Shown here piece after piece: positions 25,223 through 36,863 of a stretch of 64,000 nucleotides of DNA. A model generated the notes under the pieces. The model was not told the origin of the DNA. It worked only from the letters and a program-made list of their open reading frames with translations, and made no database searches. The stretch comes from Coprinus comatus (Eukaryota; Basidiomycota; Agaricomycetes; Agaricales; Agaricaceae). The stretch covers positions 140,048 to 204,047 of the forward strand of contig JAWPGT010000039.1 in the NCBI GenBank assembly GCA_034638255.1, given 5' to 3'. The stretch's first letter is position 1. Every line of letters begins with the position of its first letter. A program made the translations under genes and the position numbers.

Positions 25223-27546
25223 TTGATCCCTTTGATCCCAATTCTCACTGGCACTGCGAATTACCAAATTTGGGAAGCGTGGATAATGTCAATTGCTAAT
25301 ATGATCCACATGGATGGATGGTGTGTGGCACACATGATCGATGGCAGTGCCACAAGGCCTGCAGCTGTTGGTGGTTCACCTGCTACTGGCACCACTACTA
25401 TGGTACCCCCCACAAATGTCAATGAAATTCATAAGTTCGACAATTGCGAGTCTTTCACTCTTGGGATGTTAAATTCCCAATTGAGTGATGAGATGCTTCG
25501 GCATGGACAGACAACCTCTGATGGTCTGTGGACCCACCTGAGACAAATGTATGGCACATTCTTGGCAGGCGCAGCTTACGAGCTGTATGCTTCTGCAGAT
25601 TCGTTCTGACTATCTGGTGTGAATGATCCCTCTAAGGAGATCTCTGCCTTTAGGAAGCCTCGCCCCCCATCAATGTTCCTGAGATCCTTTGGGCTCTCAT
25701 GTTGATGACTTGTATTCCTCCTCAATGGAGTGCGACACGTGCTGCCCTCCTCGTCCAATATGGTAAACCTTAATGGTCCAGATCGTCTCTGATACAATAA
25801 TGGGTGCTTGGCGGGATTCCCGTGGAGCTGCTTCTGCTTCTCGTGCCGCTTCTACTGGCATTAAAAACTACAAGGGTGCAAAGCCCTATTCTAAACCTTC
25901 TGGTGGCACTCCACAGCAGCCCCAACAACAACAACAGAAGGCATCCGGTTCTAATCAGAACCAAAACCAGAACTCTGGTTCCAGTGGTGATGCTTCTGGG
26001 GGGGATAAGGATAAAAAGAAGAAGCATCGACACAGAAAACGTGGAGGCAATAAGACAAACAAGGCTGAAGGAGAAGATGGTAATGTTGACATGATCCTGT
26101 CCCCTGCTGTTCTGGAGTCTTTTACAACTCCCACTAACACTTCCCCTTCCACTCATTCTCTCGTTGAGAGAATGAAGACTACTGATCCCTGCCTCAGGGC
26201 AGTGGCCTTGAAAAAGGCTGCAGATGAAGTCGTTGTGCACGGTGTCGAGCCTCTTGCTCCTCGTGCTACTCTTCTTCCCCCTGTTGGACACCTGGTTGGT
26301 CGTACCTGGTATCAGAAAAAGAAGACAGAGGTCTTCGAAAGGATGGGTGCTCACCTTGGCTTTGGCTTGGTTGAACCCTCTCCCCCGTCACCTCCACTAT
26401 TGCTTGATGCGATGGTGTCACCTATCCTTCCTGAAGAGGAAGTTGATTCGTCTTTGGTTTCTACACCTGGGTCCCCCAAGTGCAGATCGGTGTCTCCTTC
26501 ATATATCCCACCTTCTGATGTCCCCGAAGCGATATCCGAGGCTGATGCCTACATGAATGATCCGGACTACGAAGCTGATGGTGATTACGAGGTCGATGAT
26601 GGTTGGTACAATGAGTATGTTCCTTTCTTCTCTCAAGAATTCTTCATTACTAAATGGAACTTACAGAGATGCCCCCAAAACTTCTTGGGGGGATGAACCA
26701 ATTGCTCCATCAGACCCCATGTTCTAGAGCGCCATATCGGACTGCCGGACATTAGTTGGACTATTACAAGTTCTCTTATCACATCTACTACTGTTTGTAC
26801 TCCCGTTTTGAATATGACTCCTTCTCCTGTTTCTACTTGTGATCGTTTTGTCTTACTGACAAAATATTTAAAAGATCCTAAGAATAGTGACGAATCGTCA
26901 AAACATCTTGATGACTGCTTATGCAACTTCTGCAAAGATAAAAGTAAACCTAATTATGCTAGAGAGTCTGCTATTTGGCTCCTCAATTCAGGCGCTAGCT
27001 TTAATTGCACACTGCATATAGCTGACTTTATCAAGTTAGAGGATGGAGAATTTGGTGGTGTCAGAGATGCTAGCAATAAACTCATAACCATAAAAGGTCG
27101 TGGGAAAATTCTCTTTCAACACGAAGTAGATGGAGTCACTAGAACAACTCCACTGTTCCCGGTTTATTATCTAGAGTCTCTCTCCACTAGAACCATTTCA
27201 CCTGGCGCCTTATGGCTGCAAGGAATGAGGAGTGAGTCTAATTTAAAGCAAACCAACATATTTCATTCAAACGGAAAGTTGTTCATGCATGCATCATGCA
27301 TCACAACATTTAAAGTTATGGAAGATGCCCTCCATCATGTTCACACTAGGATGGTGCGTCACTATACTGCAAACCAGGTGCTATCTTATTGCGCATCAAA
27401 ACTTTCTGTTTATGATCTTTGGCACTGTCGATTGGCGCATCCTGGAAAGGAAGTATTGCAACAACTCCCAAAACACTCAGAAAAAGTACCTGAGTTTGAT
27501 ATTCCTATCTCCGGTCAAGTATGTGATGGTTGTGCTGGAGGCAAAA
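25223..27546 (+). pseudogene. Copia 3 gag, protease and pre-integrase region
   Basis: Three open blocks in succession: 25223-25609 (gag core; IPILTGTANYQIW, then MLNSQLSDEML), 25773-26696 (gag C-terminus: Gln/Asn/Ser-rich, then Lys/Arg/His-rich, then an acidic stretch) and 26808-27546 (protease and pre-integrase). Frame breaks separate them at 25607-25609 (TGA after DSF, probably an Arg codon) and 26694-26696. Protease lacks its catalytic Asp (AAT at that codon). Integrase and RT are absent. Confidence 0.8.
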
Positions 27547-27919
27547 TGTAAGGGCGACTCACGTTGGCAACAAGCGGCCCGACAACTAGCGAGGAATCCA
27601 AAGTTATATTCAATCGGAAACATATTACAGAACAGATACAACATACCTAGCAAGGAATCCAAAGAGAAAGAGTTGGGGATTCACTTGCACAGGCTACACA
27701 CAATATATACTACTATACAAACAGAGACGCCAGCTATTGTCCAGAGGGATGTTGTAACATGGACAATGGGAACAATGGGGGACGGGTCACGTGAGGGGGC
27801 AAGTCATGAAAGCATGAAGTCAGGAGGTGTTCCGATGGAAGTTGGAACATTGGAGGATCGGTCGGTAGTCGGTGTGTCGGTGTGTCAGTGTAAGGGTCAG
27901 TGACGAAGGTCCCCTTACA
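27547..27919 (-). repeat. 3' LTR of gypsy A2, chimeric long variant
   Basis: 373 bp. The first two thirds (element sense) match the 3' LTR of A1, including the acaccgac duplication. The last part carries the extra block of about 60 bp (a second ttggattcc copy around gatataac-like sequence) otherwise seen in the solo LTRs at 40948 and 46002. Confidence 0.85.
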
Positions 27920-30900
27920 GTGTGGACGTCAGCTGCAAGTTCCCAAGAGTTCTCTTCCATGCTGAAGTCTTGCCACTTGATCAGAAATCTGAGTTTACCT
28001 CATTGCACTTTACTGTCCAATATTTCTTCTACTTCCCATTCCTCTTCGTTGTCCACCAGTATTGGCATCGGTATTTTTGTCGGCTTCCAACCAGGGATTG
28101 GGTCTTCAGGAGCTGGGGTGAGTTTAACCACATTGAACACCAGGTGCAGGCGAGACAACCTTCGGGGAAGCTTGAGCCAATATGCCCCAGGCCCAACCTT
28201 GTGGTCGACGGCGAAAGGACCTAACCATGTGTGCTCAAACTTCTTTGAGGGCCGACTCGTTGTGATGTCCGATGCGTCAAGGTAAACCATGTCACCCGTC
28301 TTGAGCTCGGGGGCAGGGGTCTGACATCGATTGTAGTACTTTGCCATATCGTCCTTTGCCTTCACCAGTGCCGATTTTGCTTCTTCTAGTGCCAACTCCA
28401 TCCGGGTTTTGAACTCATTGACTGTTTTGAGTTGGGAGGGGTGTTGTCGGGGTTCGAAGCCCATGTGAGGGTCGCGGCCGGTGTCTAACACAAAGGGCAA
28501 TTGGTGGGTCGCAGCATGAACGTGATTGTTGTGTTGGAACTCGGCGAGTGGGAGAAGGTCATACCAATCATTCTGTTGCTGGTTAACAAAGACTCGGATG
28601 TACTGGTCGAGTTCTTGGTTAACTCATTTGGTTTGACTGTTGGCTTGTGGGTGCCAAGCCGTAGTCGCAGCAACCTTGATGCCTAAGAGTTGGTACAACT
28701 CGTGGGTAAATTCCGACACAAACTGCGGGCCTCAGTCGGAGACAACATGTTGAGGTAGGCCATGGAGCTTCCAGATGTTGTGGAGGAAGAGTCGGGCGAC
28801 ACCTTCGGCAGTGCAAGTCGTGTGGGTCGGCAGGAAATGAACTTGTTTCGATACTGAATCGACAACTGTGAACACCGCGTCATAACCGTTGGACTCTGGG
28901 AGTTCGACAACAAAGTCAATGCTGATAGTGTCCCAGCGGGCATCGGGGATGGGAAGTGGGTGAAGTTCACCGACTGGTCGGTGTCGGTGGGGCTTTGTCC
29001 GTAAGCACAAGTCACAAGTAGAGGCATACTGACCGATGTAACAAGACATAGAAGGCCACCAGTAGTTCCGACCCACGAGTTCAAGGGTCTTCCAGCGTCC
29101 TGCATGTCCGCCGACTTTGGAATCATGGTGTTGGGCCACAATGTGACGTCTAAGGTCGGGGATGTTAGGGACGTAGATTTTACCTCAATGAAGTAGCAAC
29201 CCATTATCCTCCGACCATTTGGAACTCTTAACTGATTTTGACTTTGACAACTTCAACTCCCATGCTGCCTTCGCCACTGCCTCCTCTTGTTCACCATCCT
29301 GATTACCACGTCTGATCTCTTGCAACACATCCTGCTCTTCTCCGACCAAAACAACACCTTCAAGGGCTCGAACAGCGAATAGGGATGGAGGGAGGAGAGT
29401 GAGGTTGTCATTATCGTCCTTGCCAGTTCTGTGGTCGGCCCGTTGGGAGAGTGCATCAGGTTTGCCCATGGATCGGCCTGGTCGGTGATGAAGTGAGAAG
29501 TTGAACCGGGAGAGGTAGAGGGACCAGCGGGCTTGTCGGCAGTTGAGTTTCTTCGCAGTCATGAAGTACTTGAGGTTCTTGTGGTCAGTCCAGATTTCTA
29601 CCTTGTGTTCACTGCCCTCCAGGAAGTGCCTCCACTCTTCGAGTGATCGGATGATAGCCAACATCTCTTTGTCATGGATCTCATAATTGTGTTTGACTGG
29701 CGACAGTGATTTTGAGTAGAATGCGATGGGGTGCCACTTGTTGTCTTTCGATGCAAGCTGCGACAAGACAGCTCCAGTTGCAAAGTTGGAGCTGTCGGCC
29801 TCTACTCGGTAAGGTGCGGTGTCGTCGGGAGAAGACAAGATTGGTGCTGATGTAATGGCTGTCTTCAGAGCATCGAAGGCTTCCTGCTGTTCAGTACCCC
29901 AGTTCCAAGGTGTACTGGACTTGGTCAAATCAAAGAGCGGCCGACCGATGTGTGAAAAATCCCGAATAAAACATTGGTAGAAATTGGCAAACCCAAGGAA
30001 AGACTGAACTTCCGTCTTGTTTTTCGGAATCGGCCAGTCACGAACTCCTGCAACCTTCACTGGATCCATCTCTACACAGTTCTCCGAAATGATCAACCCC
30101 AAGTATTTTATCTTCTGCTTCTCAAACTCGCATTTTTCGGGTCGGAGGTACAGCTTGTGTTCCTTGAGTACCTCCATCACACGTCAGATCGCCTTCCGAT
30201 GTTCCTCCAGGGTTTTCAAAAAGATCAGGATATTGTCGAGGTAGACAATGACAATTCCTTCCATGATAAGGTCATGGAAGATGTCGTTCATCACTGTCTG
30301 GAAGGTCGCTGGGCTGTTAGTCATGCCGAAAAACATCACTAGAGGTTCGAAGAACCCCCAATTCGTTCAGAAAGCGGCCTTCCACTCATTGCCAGGTTTG
30401 ATACGGATGTTGTTGAAGCCCCATCGGATGTCAAGTTTGGTGAAGTATTTTGCACCCCGCAGTTTCGAAACAATTTCGGAGATGAGTGGGATGGGGTACT
30501 TGTTCTTCACTGTGATGGCGTTGAGGTTCCAATAGTCTTGTACCAACCAAAGCGAACTGTCCTTCTTTTTAATGAAAAAAATGGGGGCTGCCATTGGCGA
30601 CTTTGAGGGGCAAATCCTTCCCGAAGCAAGGTTCTCTTGGAGGAACTCGTCAAGTGCAGCTTGTTCTTTTGGCGAAATCGGGTAGACCTTGGTGGTTTTG
30701 GCAGTTTCACCTGGGACGAGTTCAACAGTGTGATCCCAAGGCCGATTTTCGGGGAGCTCTTGGAAGGCAGCCTCAGAGAAAACAGTTTCGAAGTCGTATA
30801 GGTAGTCGGGGAATATGAGCCTTGAAACCGAGGTTGGCAGTTGTGGTATTCTTCTGATGCGCTTCGGCAAGTTGTTGCAATAGAGTACCAGTGGCTGAAA

Positions 30901-31690
30901 TCTGTTCCGAAACCAAGAGAACCAATGAGCGAGGGATGGCAGCAAAAATACGATCTCCTTCCTCCAATTCTGACCAACTAACTCCTTCTTCCGACTCTTC
31001 ATCCTCTTCTTCATTCACCTCTTCCACAAGCACTGGAAAAGGCCCTGAAGTGTAGACCCTTAGCACCTTCTCCTGGAACTTCTTCTCCTCCTTGTATTCC
31101 TGTCGGCAACCTTCGCAAGTCCTCGGACACCTTGACATTTTGACTTCCTTTGTTACCCAATCAACTTCGGGGTTGTGTGCGCAGAGCCAAGTATAGCCAA
31201 GTATAACAGACTCCTTTCTGAGGCTGGTGACAGCAAAGACTGTGCGTTCGGAATGATTCTTGTATCAGAGAACCATATTGACAACTTTGGTGATTTCTCC
31301 AGCTTTGTTCAAGGTGCCGTCAACATTGAAGACAGGGATTGGGTGTGATAGGTGGCGAGTGGTGAGCTTATGTTGACGAGCGAAGTCCTGATCAATGAAG
31401 ATACCAGTGGCACCAGAGTCCACGAGTGCTTCCAATGAAAATCGGACTCCGGTGTCAGTGGTTTCAAGGTCAATCGGCAGTTTCAAGGCGTTGGCGGGGG
31501 TAGTGGATGAAATGACATACCGGGTTGGGAGGTAACAACGTTCCCAGTGAGGTCGGCGGGGTTTGGACATGGCTATAGGTTTGGGTGTAGGTGGGGAAAT
31601 AGTAGTTTTGTTTATTTCTTCTACGGGTAGTACAGCAAACCTATTAACACTAGACAATCGGGGCGTGGCCTCCACTGATTGAGTTACCAA
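27920..31690 (-). pseudogene. Gypsy A2 pol
   Basis: Same order as A1 on the minus strand: protease VDSGATGIFID near 31420, RT 30360-30830, RNase H 29460-29940, integrase 28550-29140, chromodomain piece to 27920. Shares the TGA stops of A1. Unlike A1 it reads through 29185-30180 without the RNase H frameshift (331 codons open). It has an extra C near 30812 that breaks the RT start, which A1 lacks. The polymerase box is YLDN. Confidence 0.9.
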
Positions 31691-31818
31691 AAATCCTGCG
31701 TATCTGTTTCCACCGACCCTTCCGACTGCCTTCCAACGTTGGCAACATCTTTCTCTGCCAACAGGTTCATCAGCAACTCATCCTTCTCTTCCAAGGTCAT
31801 AAGCCGGACATCAAAGTG

Positions 31819-32853
31819 TCAGGGGCAATCTCCCTTGATGTGTCCAGGCTGCTTACATCGATAGCAGGTGGAAGGAGTCAGGTTACAAAGTTTGGACACA
31901 TCAATGTCCATCAGAGTCAGGTTCCCAGGCATCGGCATTACATGGGCGAACATCGGTAGGGGAATCAGGGGAGTTGGATGAGGTGGGGGTTTTGGGAAGG
32001 AGTGAAAAATGGGTTTGGGAGCTGGCGGTGGCACAGGGTGATGATTTGCCTTGAATGCAACATTGGCAAGTCGGGAAGCTTCAAAGCAGGTGGCTGTGCG
32101 ATACCAGCCATCGGGATCAGAGTCGGAGGGTCGGCCCAAGGTCATAGTGGCAATGGAGTCAGCCAAGTTGGTGTGAAGACCTCGACGAAACTTGACAACA
32201 GTAACCTTCCGGTCGGTGTACCCAGATGCTGAAATGAGTGCTTTGAAGGTGTCCAGGTAATCCTCCAAAGTCCGATCCTTCTGGAAGTAAGTATCTCCTT
32301 CCAATGTGATAACCGCTTCCAACTCGGTGTCAATTGGCAAGAAGCGAGCCTTGAACTGGGTTTTGAAGTCCTCCCAATCCTCAAAAGGCAAGTTTCCGAC
32401 CTGTGATTCCAACCTAAATATCTCTTCTATCCATGTAGCAGCCTGACCGCTCCTCATGTAAGACATGGCCCAGAGCATCTTTTCTTTGTCCAACTGGAAT
32501 TCACCTGAGAGTCGGATGTACAGGTTACAGGCGTTGAGGAAGGCCTGGCCTGTCTTGCAGTTGCCATCATAATCGGGTGGCGTAGCGACTCGTCCTCGGA
32601 ATGTCCATGGATGTTTGGGGGGAGATGGAGGAGTTGGCGTCGCAGGGGTAGCAGGTGAAGGGGTGGTCTGAGAGGCCGAAATGAGTGTGGAGAGTTGGGT
32701 GGTGATGGTGGCAAGTACATTAGCAGTGGTGGCGGAAGTGGATTCGGTAGCTTCTACTTGCTGCTGTAGAGCATCAAGCGATGCCCAAAGCTCGTGGAAG
32801 GTGCCTTCAACGATTTCATTCCAAGTCGGCTGGGGCGGTGCTGGATTGGTCAT
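31819..32853 (-). CDS. Gypsy A2 gag, 344 codons open
   Basis: Nucleocapsid/capsid protein of the element. Starts MTNPAPPQPTWNEI at 32853, has an alpha-helical capsid-like core (YIRLSGEFQLDKEKMLWAM, WEDFKTQFKARFLP, TLEDYLDTFKALI), a Pro-rich linker and a CCHC knuckle CYRCKQPGHIKGDC at the end. Frame is intact where A1 has two one-base indels. The terminal TGA at 31819 probably replaces an Arg codon, because coding continues to QDFW-TAA shortly after. The true gag would then be about 40 residues longer. Confidence 0.85.
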   Translation of the reverse strand: MTNPAPPQPTWNEIVEGTFHELWASLDALQQQVEATESTSATTANVLATITTQLSTLISASQTTPSPATPATPTPPSPPKHPWTFRGRVATPPDYDGNCKTGQAFLNACNLYIRLSGEFQLDKEKMLWAMSYMRSGQAATWIEEIFRLESQVGNLPFEDWEDFKTQFKARFLPIDTELEAVITLEGDTYFQKDRTLEDYLDTFKALISASGYTDRKVTVVKFRRGLHTNLADSIATMTLGRPSDSDPDGWYRTATCFEASRLANVAFKANHHPVPPPAPKPIFHSFPKPPPHPTPLIPLPMFAHVMPMPGNLTLMDIDVSKLCNLTPSTCYRCKQPGHIKGDCP

Positions 32854-32960
32854 GGTTTAGCAAGTGAGGGATAGAGGGGTGCGTTGGTGGGAAGTCTTCT
32901 GTTGTGGCAAACAGGGCTGGTCTGTCCAGCGATGCTAGCCTCTTGAAGAACTCTTTCTTC

Positions 32961-33264
32961 TGTAAGGGTGACTCACGTCAGCGACGAACGGCCTGACGAC
33001 TAGTGAGGAATCCAAAGAGAAAGAGTTGGGGATTCACTCGCACAGGCTACACACAATATATACTACTATACAAACAGAGACACCAGCTATTGTCCAGAGG
33101 GATGTTGTAACATGGACAATGGGAACAATGGGGGACGAGTCACGTGAGGGGGCAAGTCGTGAAAGCGCGGAGTCGGGAGGTGTTCCGATGGAAGTCGGAA
33201 CATCGGAGGATTGGTCGGTAGTCGGTGTGTCGGTGTAAGGGTCAGTGAGGAAGGTCCCCTTACA
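32961..33264 (-). repeat. 5' LTR of gypsy A2
   Basis: 304 bp; almost identical to the 5' LTR of A1 (one difference noticed, gcgctttc versus acgctttc in the element sense). The primer site, complementary to its own RNA start, lies 2 nt inside at 32949-32958. Confidence 0.9.
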
Positions 33265-33690
33265 CTTGTTTGGCTATTAAGGATGTTGGGAAGGAATCAT
33301 AGTAGCAATACCATCTTAAATCTTATCCTTATCTAGATTCTATACATAATTTTTTTTGGTTGTACTTAGTAAAAACAGCCGAGTTAGCCATTTCATTGTA
33401 GTATATGGCTTCTTCGGATTATAAGGATTACCTGTGTATACATGGCTTATAAGGATAGGTAACATAAATAGAAACAAAATCATTAAAAAACAGCACTACA
33501 TCATGTACCTATGTAGAACTCTCAACACCAGACTACATTAGTAATTTGCTTAACACTACACTTCAGTAGATTTAGCGGAATAAGCTGCTTAATCGGCTAT
33601 AATCTACACTTGAGTTCAAGGCCTCATCCAAGTCAGCTGGTCCTTAACTCAAGCATAAGCGCTCAGTGATTCTGCTGCGGTTCCCGTAAT
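33265..33690. other. No gene seen
   Basis: 426 bp of AT-rich sequence between gypsy A2 and the gypsy B chromodomain. Around 33540-33620 a stretch (gtaatttgcttaacactac...) faintly resembles the junction of the copia LTR and copia tail at 3115-3180. No reading frame of note. Confidence 0.4.
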
Positions 33691-33861
33691 TTGATAGATG
33701 GTAAAGAACACTGGGAAGTTGAAGCTATTATCAATCACAAAAGGAGTCAAAACAAGATGAAGTATTTAATCAAATGGAAGGGATTTCCTGACTCAGAGAA
33801 CACTTGGGAACTAGAAGAGAATGTTTCAGATTCAGCAAAAGAACTGTTTGGAGAATACTAG
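33691..33861 (+). pseudogene. Gypsy B chromodomain, end of pol
   Basis: The open stretch LIDGKEHWEVEAIINHKR ... KYLIKWKGFPDSENTWE ... ELFGEY ends at TAG (33859-33861). It is the chromodomain found at the C-terminus of chromovirus integrases, which can direct insertion to chromatin. The rest of pol is missing upstream, replaced by unrelated sequence and gypsy A2. Confidence 0.85.
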
Positions 33862-33932
33862 AAGAATCATTGCCTTTCACTTAAAAGAACCCCTCCAAAG
33901 AAGACGCTCTCTACCCCCCCTTACTGATATAA

Positions 33933-35936
33933 ATGACCCAACAACAAGGCTCCACCCTAGGTCCCAACTTCTCTCCTCTTGAATACTCACCCTCCTCTCA
34001 TTCATTATCCACACTGAGCCTAAGCTCCCTCACCAACAATAGATTCACCACACCTGTAACCACACTCCCTCACACAGAATCTTAACCAGGAACTAGTAAT
34101 ACTTCTCTTGCTCTTAACCCAGCTTTTGATCCTAACCAACTTTGATTGGATAATCCAGAAATTCAGTACCTTCTTGACACTGCTATTGAAGACCTTCCTC
34201 CTCACATACTCCATTGCTTTTACATTGACACTCCTATTGATTATACTACTTACCCACCTGGAACAACTCTGATTAAAGAACCCCAACTTGCTGCAGCCAT
34301 AGTCTTGGCAAGATTTAATACCATTCCACCTACCATGGACCAAACAGAAGTACCCCTTACTTACCCTATACCCTGTATTGCAACCCCAGATGCAATCTCT
34401 CCCATCATTGAATGACCACCCACTGCACCCTCTAGGACAGATGGTAACTTGCCTGAACCAGTATTTGTGATGGAAATTCACCTGTGAAGCACACCTGTCA
34501 CCCCCTCCATTCATAATTCAAGTACATCAGAATGGGGAAATCACTATAACTGGCAAAGGGGAGTTGGATATCCTCACATGCTCTCCTACCACAAGAATGG
34601 AGAGGCACCATACAAATTACCAGCTAGATCCAATACCAAATTTCTCATCCATCCATATTTCGAGAAACTCTATGAACTCTAGAATATCCTCACCCACATT
34701 GTGTTGACAGTACAAGCAGAACAATATGCTCCCACCTCTACACCCAGTTGCCTGGCACAACTTTACCTTGTTTGACAACTTGGGAAGACCATTACTGAGT
34801 ACCTTGCCTATGTATCAGAAGTCTCAGAAGCCTCTACCCCCACAACCAACCCTCCATGACCAGATAATATAATAGAACAGGATGTTCTTAGAAATGTTGG
34901 ACATGAGAACCCCAACCTCCCAGCTAGCCAGGTTCCTCCCACCAATCTCCTTACTAATATCCCCAATACCTATCCAATTACCCCAGACTATCCATTCACC
35001 AACCTTGGCTCCAGATACCCATATTATTATACCATGTCTGCTCTTTACCATCTCCCAAACAGATGAGAGGCCTATGTCCTATGAAATATCTCCAAGACAC
35101 CATTTAAGTCAACAAGAGTAGTTCAGTATGTATCATCATAATTAAGAGAATTAGCTGATAAGATCATCAGTTCTGAGGATTTTGAGCAACAGTTTGGAAG
35201 GTTCCCAGTTTACAAGTTGAAAGAGGATATTATGAAGAGAGACATTTCCCTTCTAGTCTACAACCAGTTCACCAATGAAGAAAAGAAGTGTTACAATTAT
35301 GGTTGTATTGTCTGTGGATTAGTCAGATATATTGGATTGTTATACCCTGACTACCAATGCTAATTCTACAACACCATAGGACATTATTCCTGGACTTGCA
35401 AGAATCAACCCACATCCCCAGTCATTGTCTCTTGACTCAATACTCCTAAGCCACTGGAACAAGCCACTCCCATCACACTCATCAGAGTACAAGACCAGAC
35501 CACTTCCAAAATCTTTGGTACTCAGAAGGCTCATGGATTATAATTTCATCATATTGGTTACACATCATTCCTCCTCACTCCTTCTCTTCCTTGATGTCTT
35601 GATGAGAACCGCAACCCCAAATTCACCATCATGTATCTATTAACCACTTATCCCACTTCGGATCAAATTCTGGCTTGTTGAACCTCACTCCTCTCACAAA
35701 TGAATGTCCCTTTCTTGCCAACTTGGAGAATGATGGAAACTATTGAGGAGATACCAGACCATGGGTCAACCTTAGATTGCCACCTAATAGGGTTACCTAT
35801 TGAGATGAACAAGACAACTGCTGAGTAGATGAAATTTGTTATCCCTCTCAGTTCCTACACCATGTCTCACCACTCTTCCTCTTTTGGAAATCCCAACTTC
35901 AGGCCTCAACCTTCTTGCTATGACAGACACATCTAA
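33933..35936 (+). pseudogene. Gypsy B ORF downstream of pol, decayed
   Basis: Begins MTQQQGSTLGPNFSPL 72 nt after the pol stop. A Ser/Pro/Thr-rich stretch with several stops is followed by a better kept block (FEQQFGRFPVYKLKEDIMKR near 35190) and a damaged Cys knuckle: CIVCG, then YPDYQC, then GHYSWTC (35309-35400). The order CxxC ... C ... GHY ... C matches the knuckle in the gypsy C accessory ORF (55682-56860). The end is a run of polar sequence to TAA at 35934-35936, shortly before the purine tract and LTR. Function unknown. Confidence 0.5.
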
Positions 35937-36045
35937 ATGTGGACATATATTTCTTTGAGTACTCTTTTTCATTTCATTCTATCTGGACTATTTGCTTTGA
36001 ACTATTTTTTATAAACTATGGACTAGTTCTCTAGAAAGGGAATAA

Positions 36046-36312
36046 TGTTATGGTTTTGTATTTATCACACTTAATCATTAGAACTAATGATAGACAATAG
36101 TCTACTTTCTCTTACTTGTTTTGTACAGCTTTGGACTACTATTTTGTATAGCCATTGGACTAGTAGTTTCTATGTGTTTCAGTTATTGTTTTACTCATTG
36201 TTTCAATAGTAGATAGTTTTACTCTCCTGTCTTACATGTATCATACACAGCTTATAACCTGTACCTGTAGCTGTATAGATACATAGATAGCAATAGAGGT
36301 TAAGCTTAGTGG
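36046..36312 (+). repeat. Gypsy B 3' LTR, truncated
   Basis: Starts tgttatgg just after the purine tract agaaagggaataa and matches the full LTR at 38289-38804 until about 36312, where it changes to tagtggtcatg..., a sequence also seen near 47517. The truncated end lacks the terminal cataaca. Confidence 0.75.
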
Positions 36313-36863
36313 TCATGCAACAGAATGGAATATGACAGGCAGCCAGACAATGCCATAAACTCATAATAATAATATTGTAATAATTATTGGCTATAGATCT
36401 AGAATACTGTGAGCTTGATATTGAAAGCTAACTGAATATTTGTCCAAGTAATTTGGGGGTCTTATGGTTGCTTTAAGACAAGAAAAATATTGACCTATCA
36501 ACCTTCTGGCTATGCTATTGGTTCTTCCAAATACAGTGCTACAGCTGTACTTTCTGGAAACATTAATGCTACTTTATCACCTCAGTCTGTTTTATTATTC
36601 TCCAGATGGAAAACTTGAAACTAAACCTTTATACAGTACATGGTATAGTCTGGTAAAATCAAATCATGTGAAGTCTCAAGTCATTTCTTGCCAGTTGACC
36701 ACTGTACTATACAATTGACAATTGATTATTACTGATGATTGATTGAAGCAGGAGTCAGGAAGGACATCAATTCATAATATTGCTAATGATTTTACTCATC
36801 AGAGAAAACCTGAAGGTAGTATGACTGTGCATAGCACAGGGTTAGCCACTAGTAATATATATC
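36313..36863. other. No gene seen
   Basis: 550 bp of AT-rich sequence. Short ORFs only, no recognisable motif. The first 30 bp (gtcatgcaacagaatgg) resemble 47521-47540, beside the fold-back copy B. Confidence 0.4.

Larger units (their letters stand above)
19183..27546 (+). mobile_element. Ty1/copia element 3 (gag-protease), split and truncated
   Basis: Plus-strand copia. Gag begins MASSSGKWETTN at 19183, is interrupted at about 19240-25200 by the two-gene Plavaka-type unit, and resumes with IPILTGTANYQIWEAW at 25230. It continues with a basic nucleic-acid-binding tail (KKKKHRHRKRGG, near 26010), protease WLLNSGAS near 26970 (Asp expected, not Asn) and the pre-integrase zinc region (LWHCRLAHPGKEV ... 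CDGCAGGK). It stops at 27546 where the gypsy A2 LTR begins. The rest of the element is not found beyond gypsy A2. Confidence 0.85.
27547..33264 (-). mobile_element. Ty3/gypsy element A2, inverted near-identical copy of A1
   Basis: 5.72 kb on the minus strand, LTRs at 32961-33264 (5') and 27547-27919 (3'). It shares with A1 all eight in-frame TGA stops, the YLDN box and the same unequal 5'/3' LTR types, but differs by one-base changes in homopolymer runs. No target duplication: the flanks are caaaa (27542-27546) and cttgt (33265-33269), and the copia sequence on the left does not resume on the right. Its 3' LTR begins like that of A1 but ends like the long LTR variant, so its borders look recombinant. 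Confidence 0.95.
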
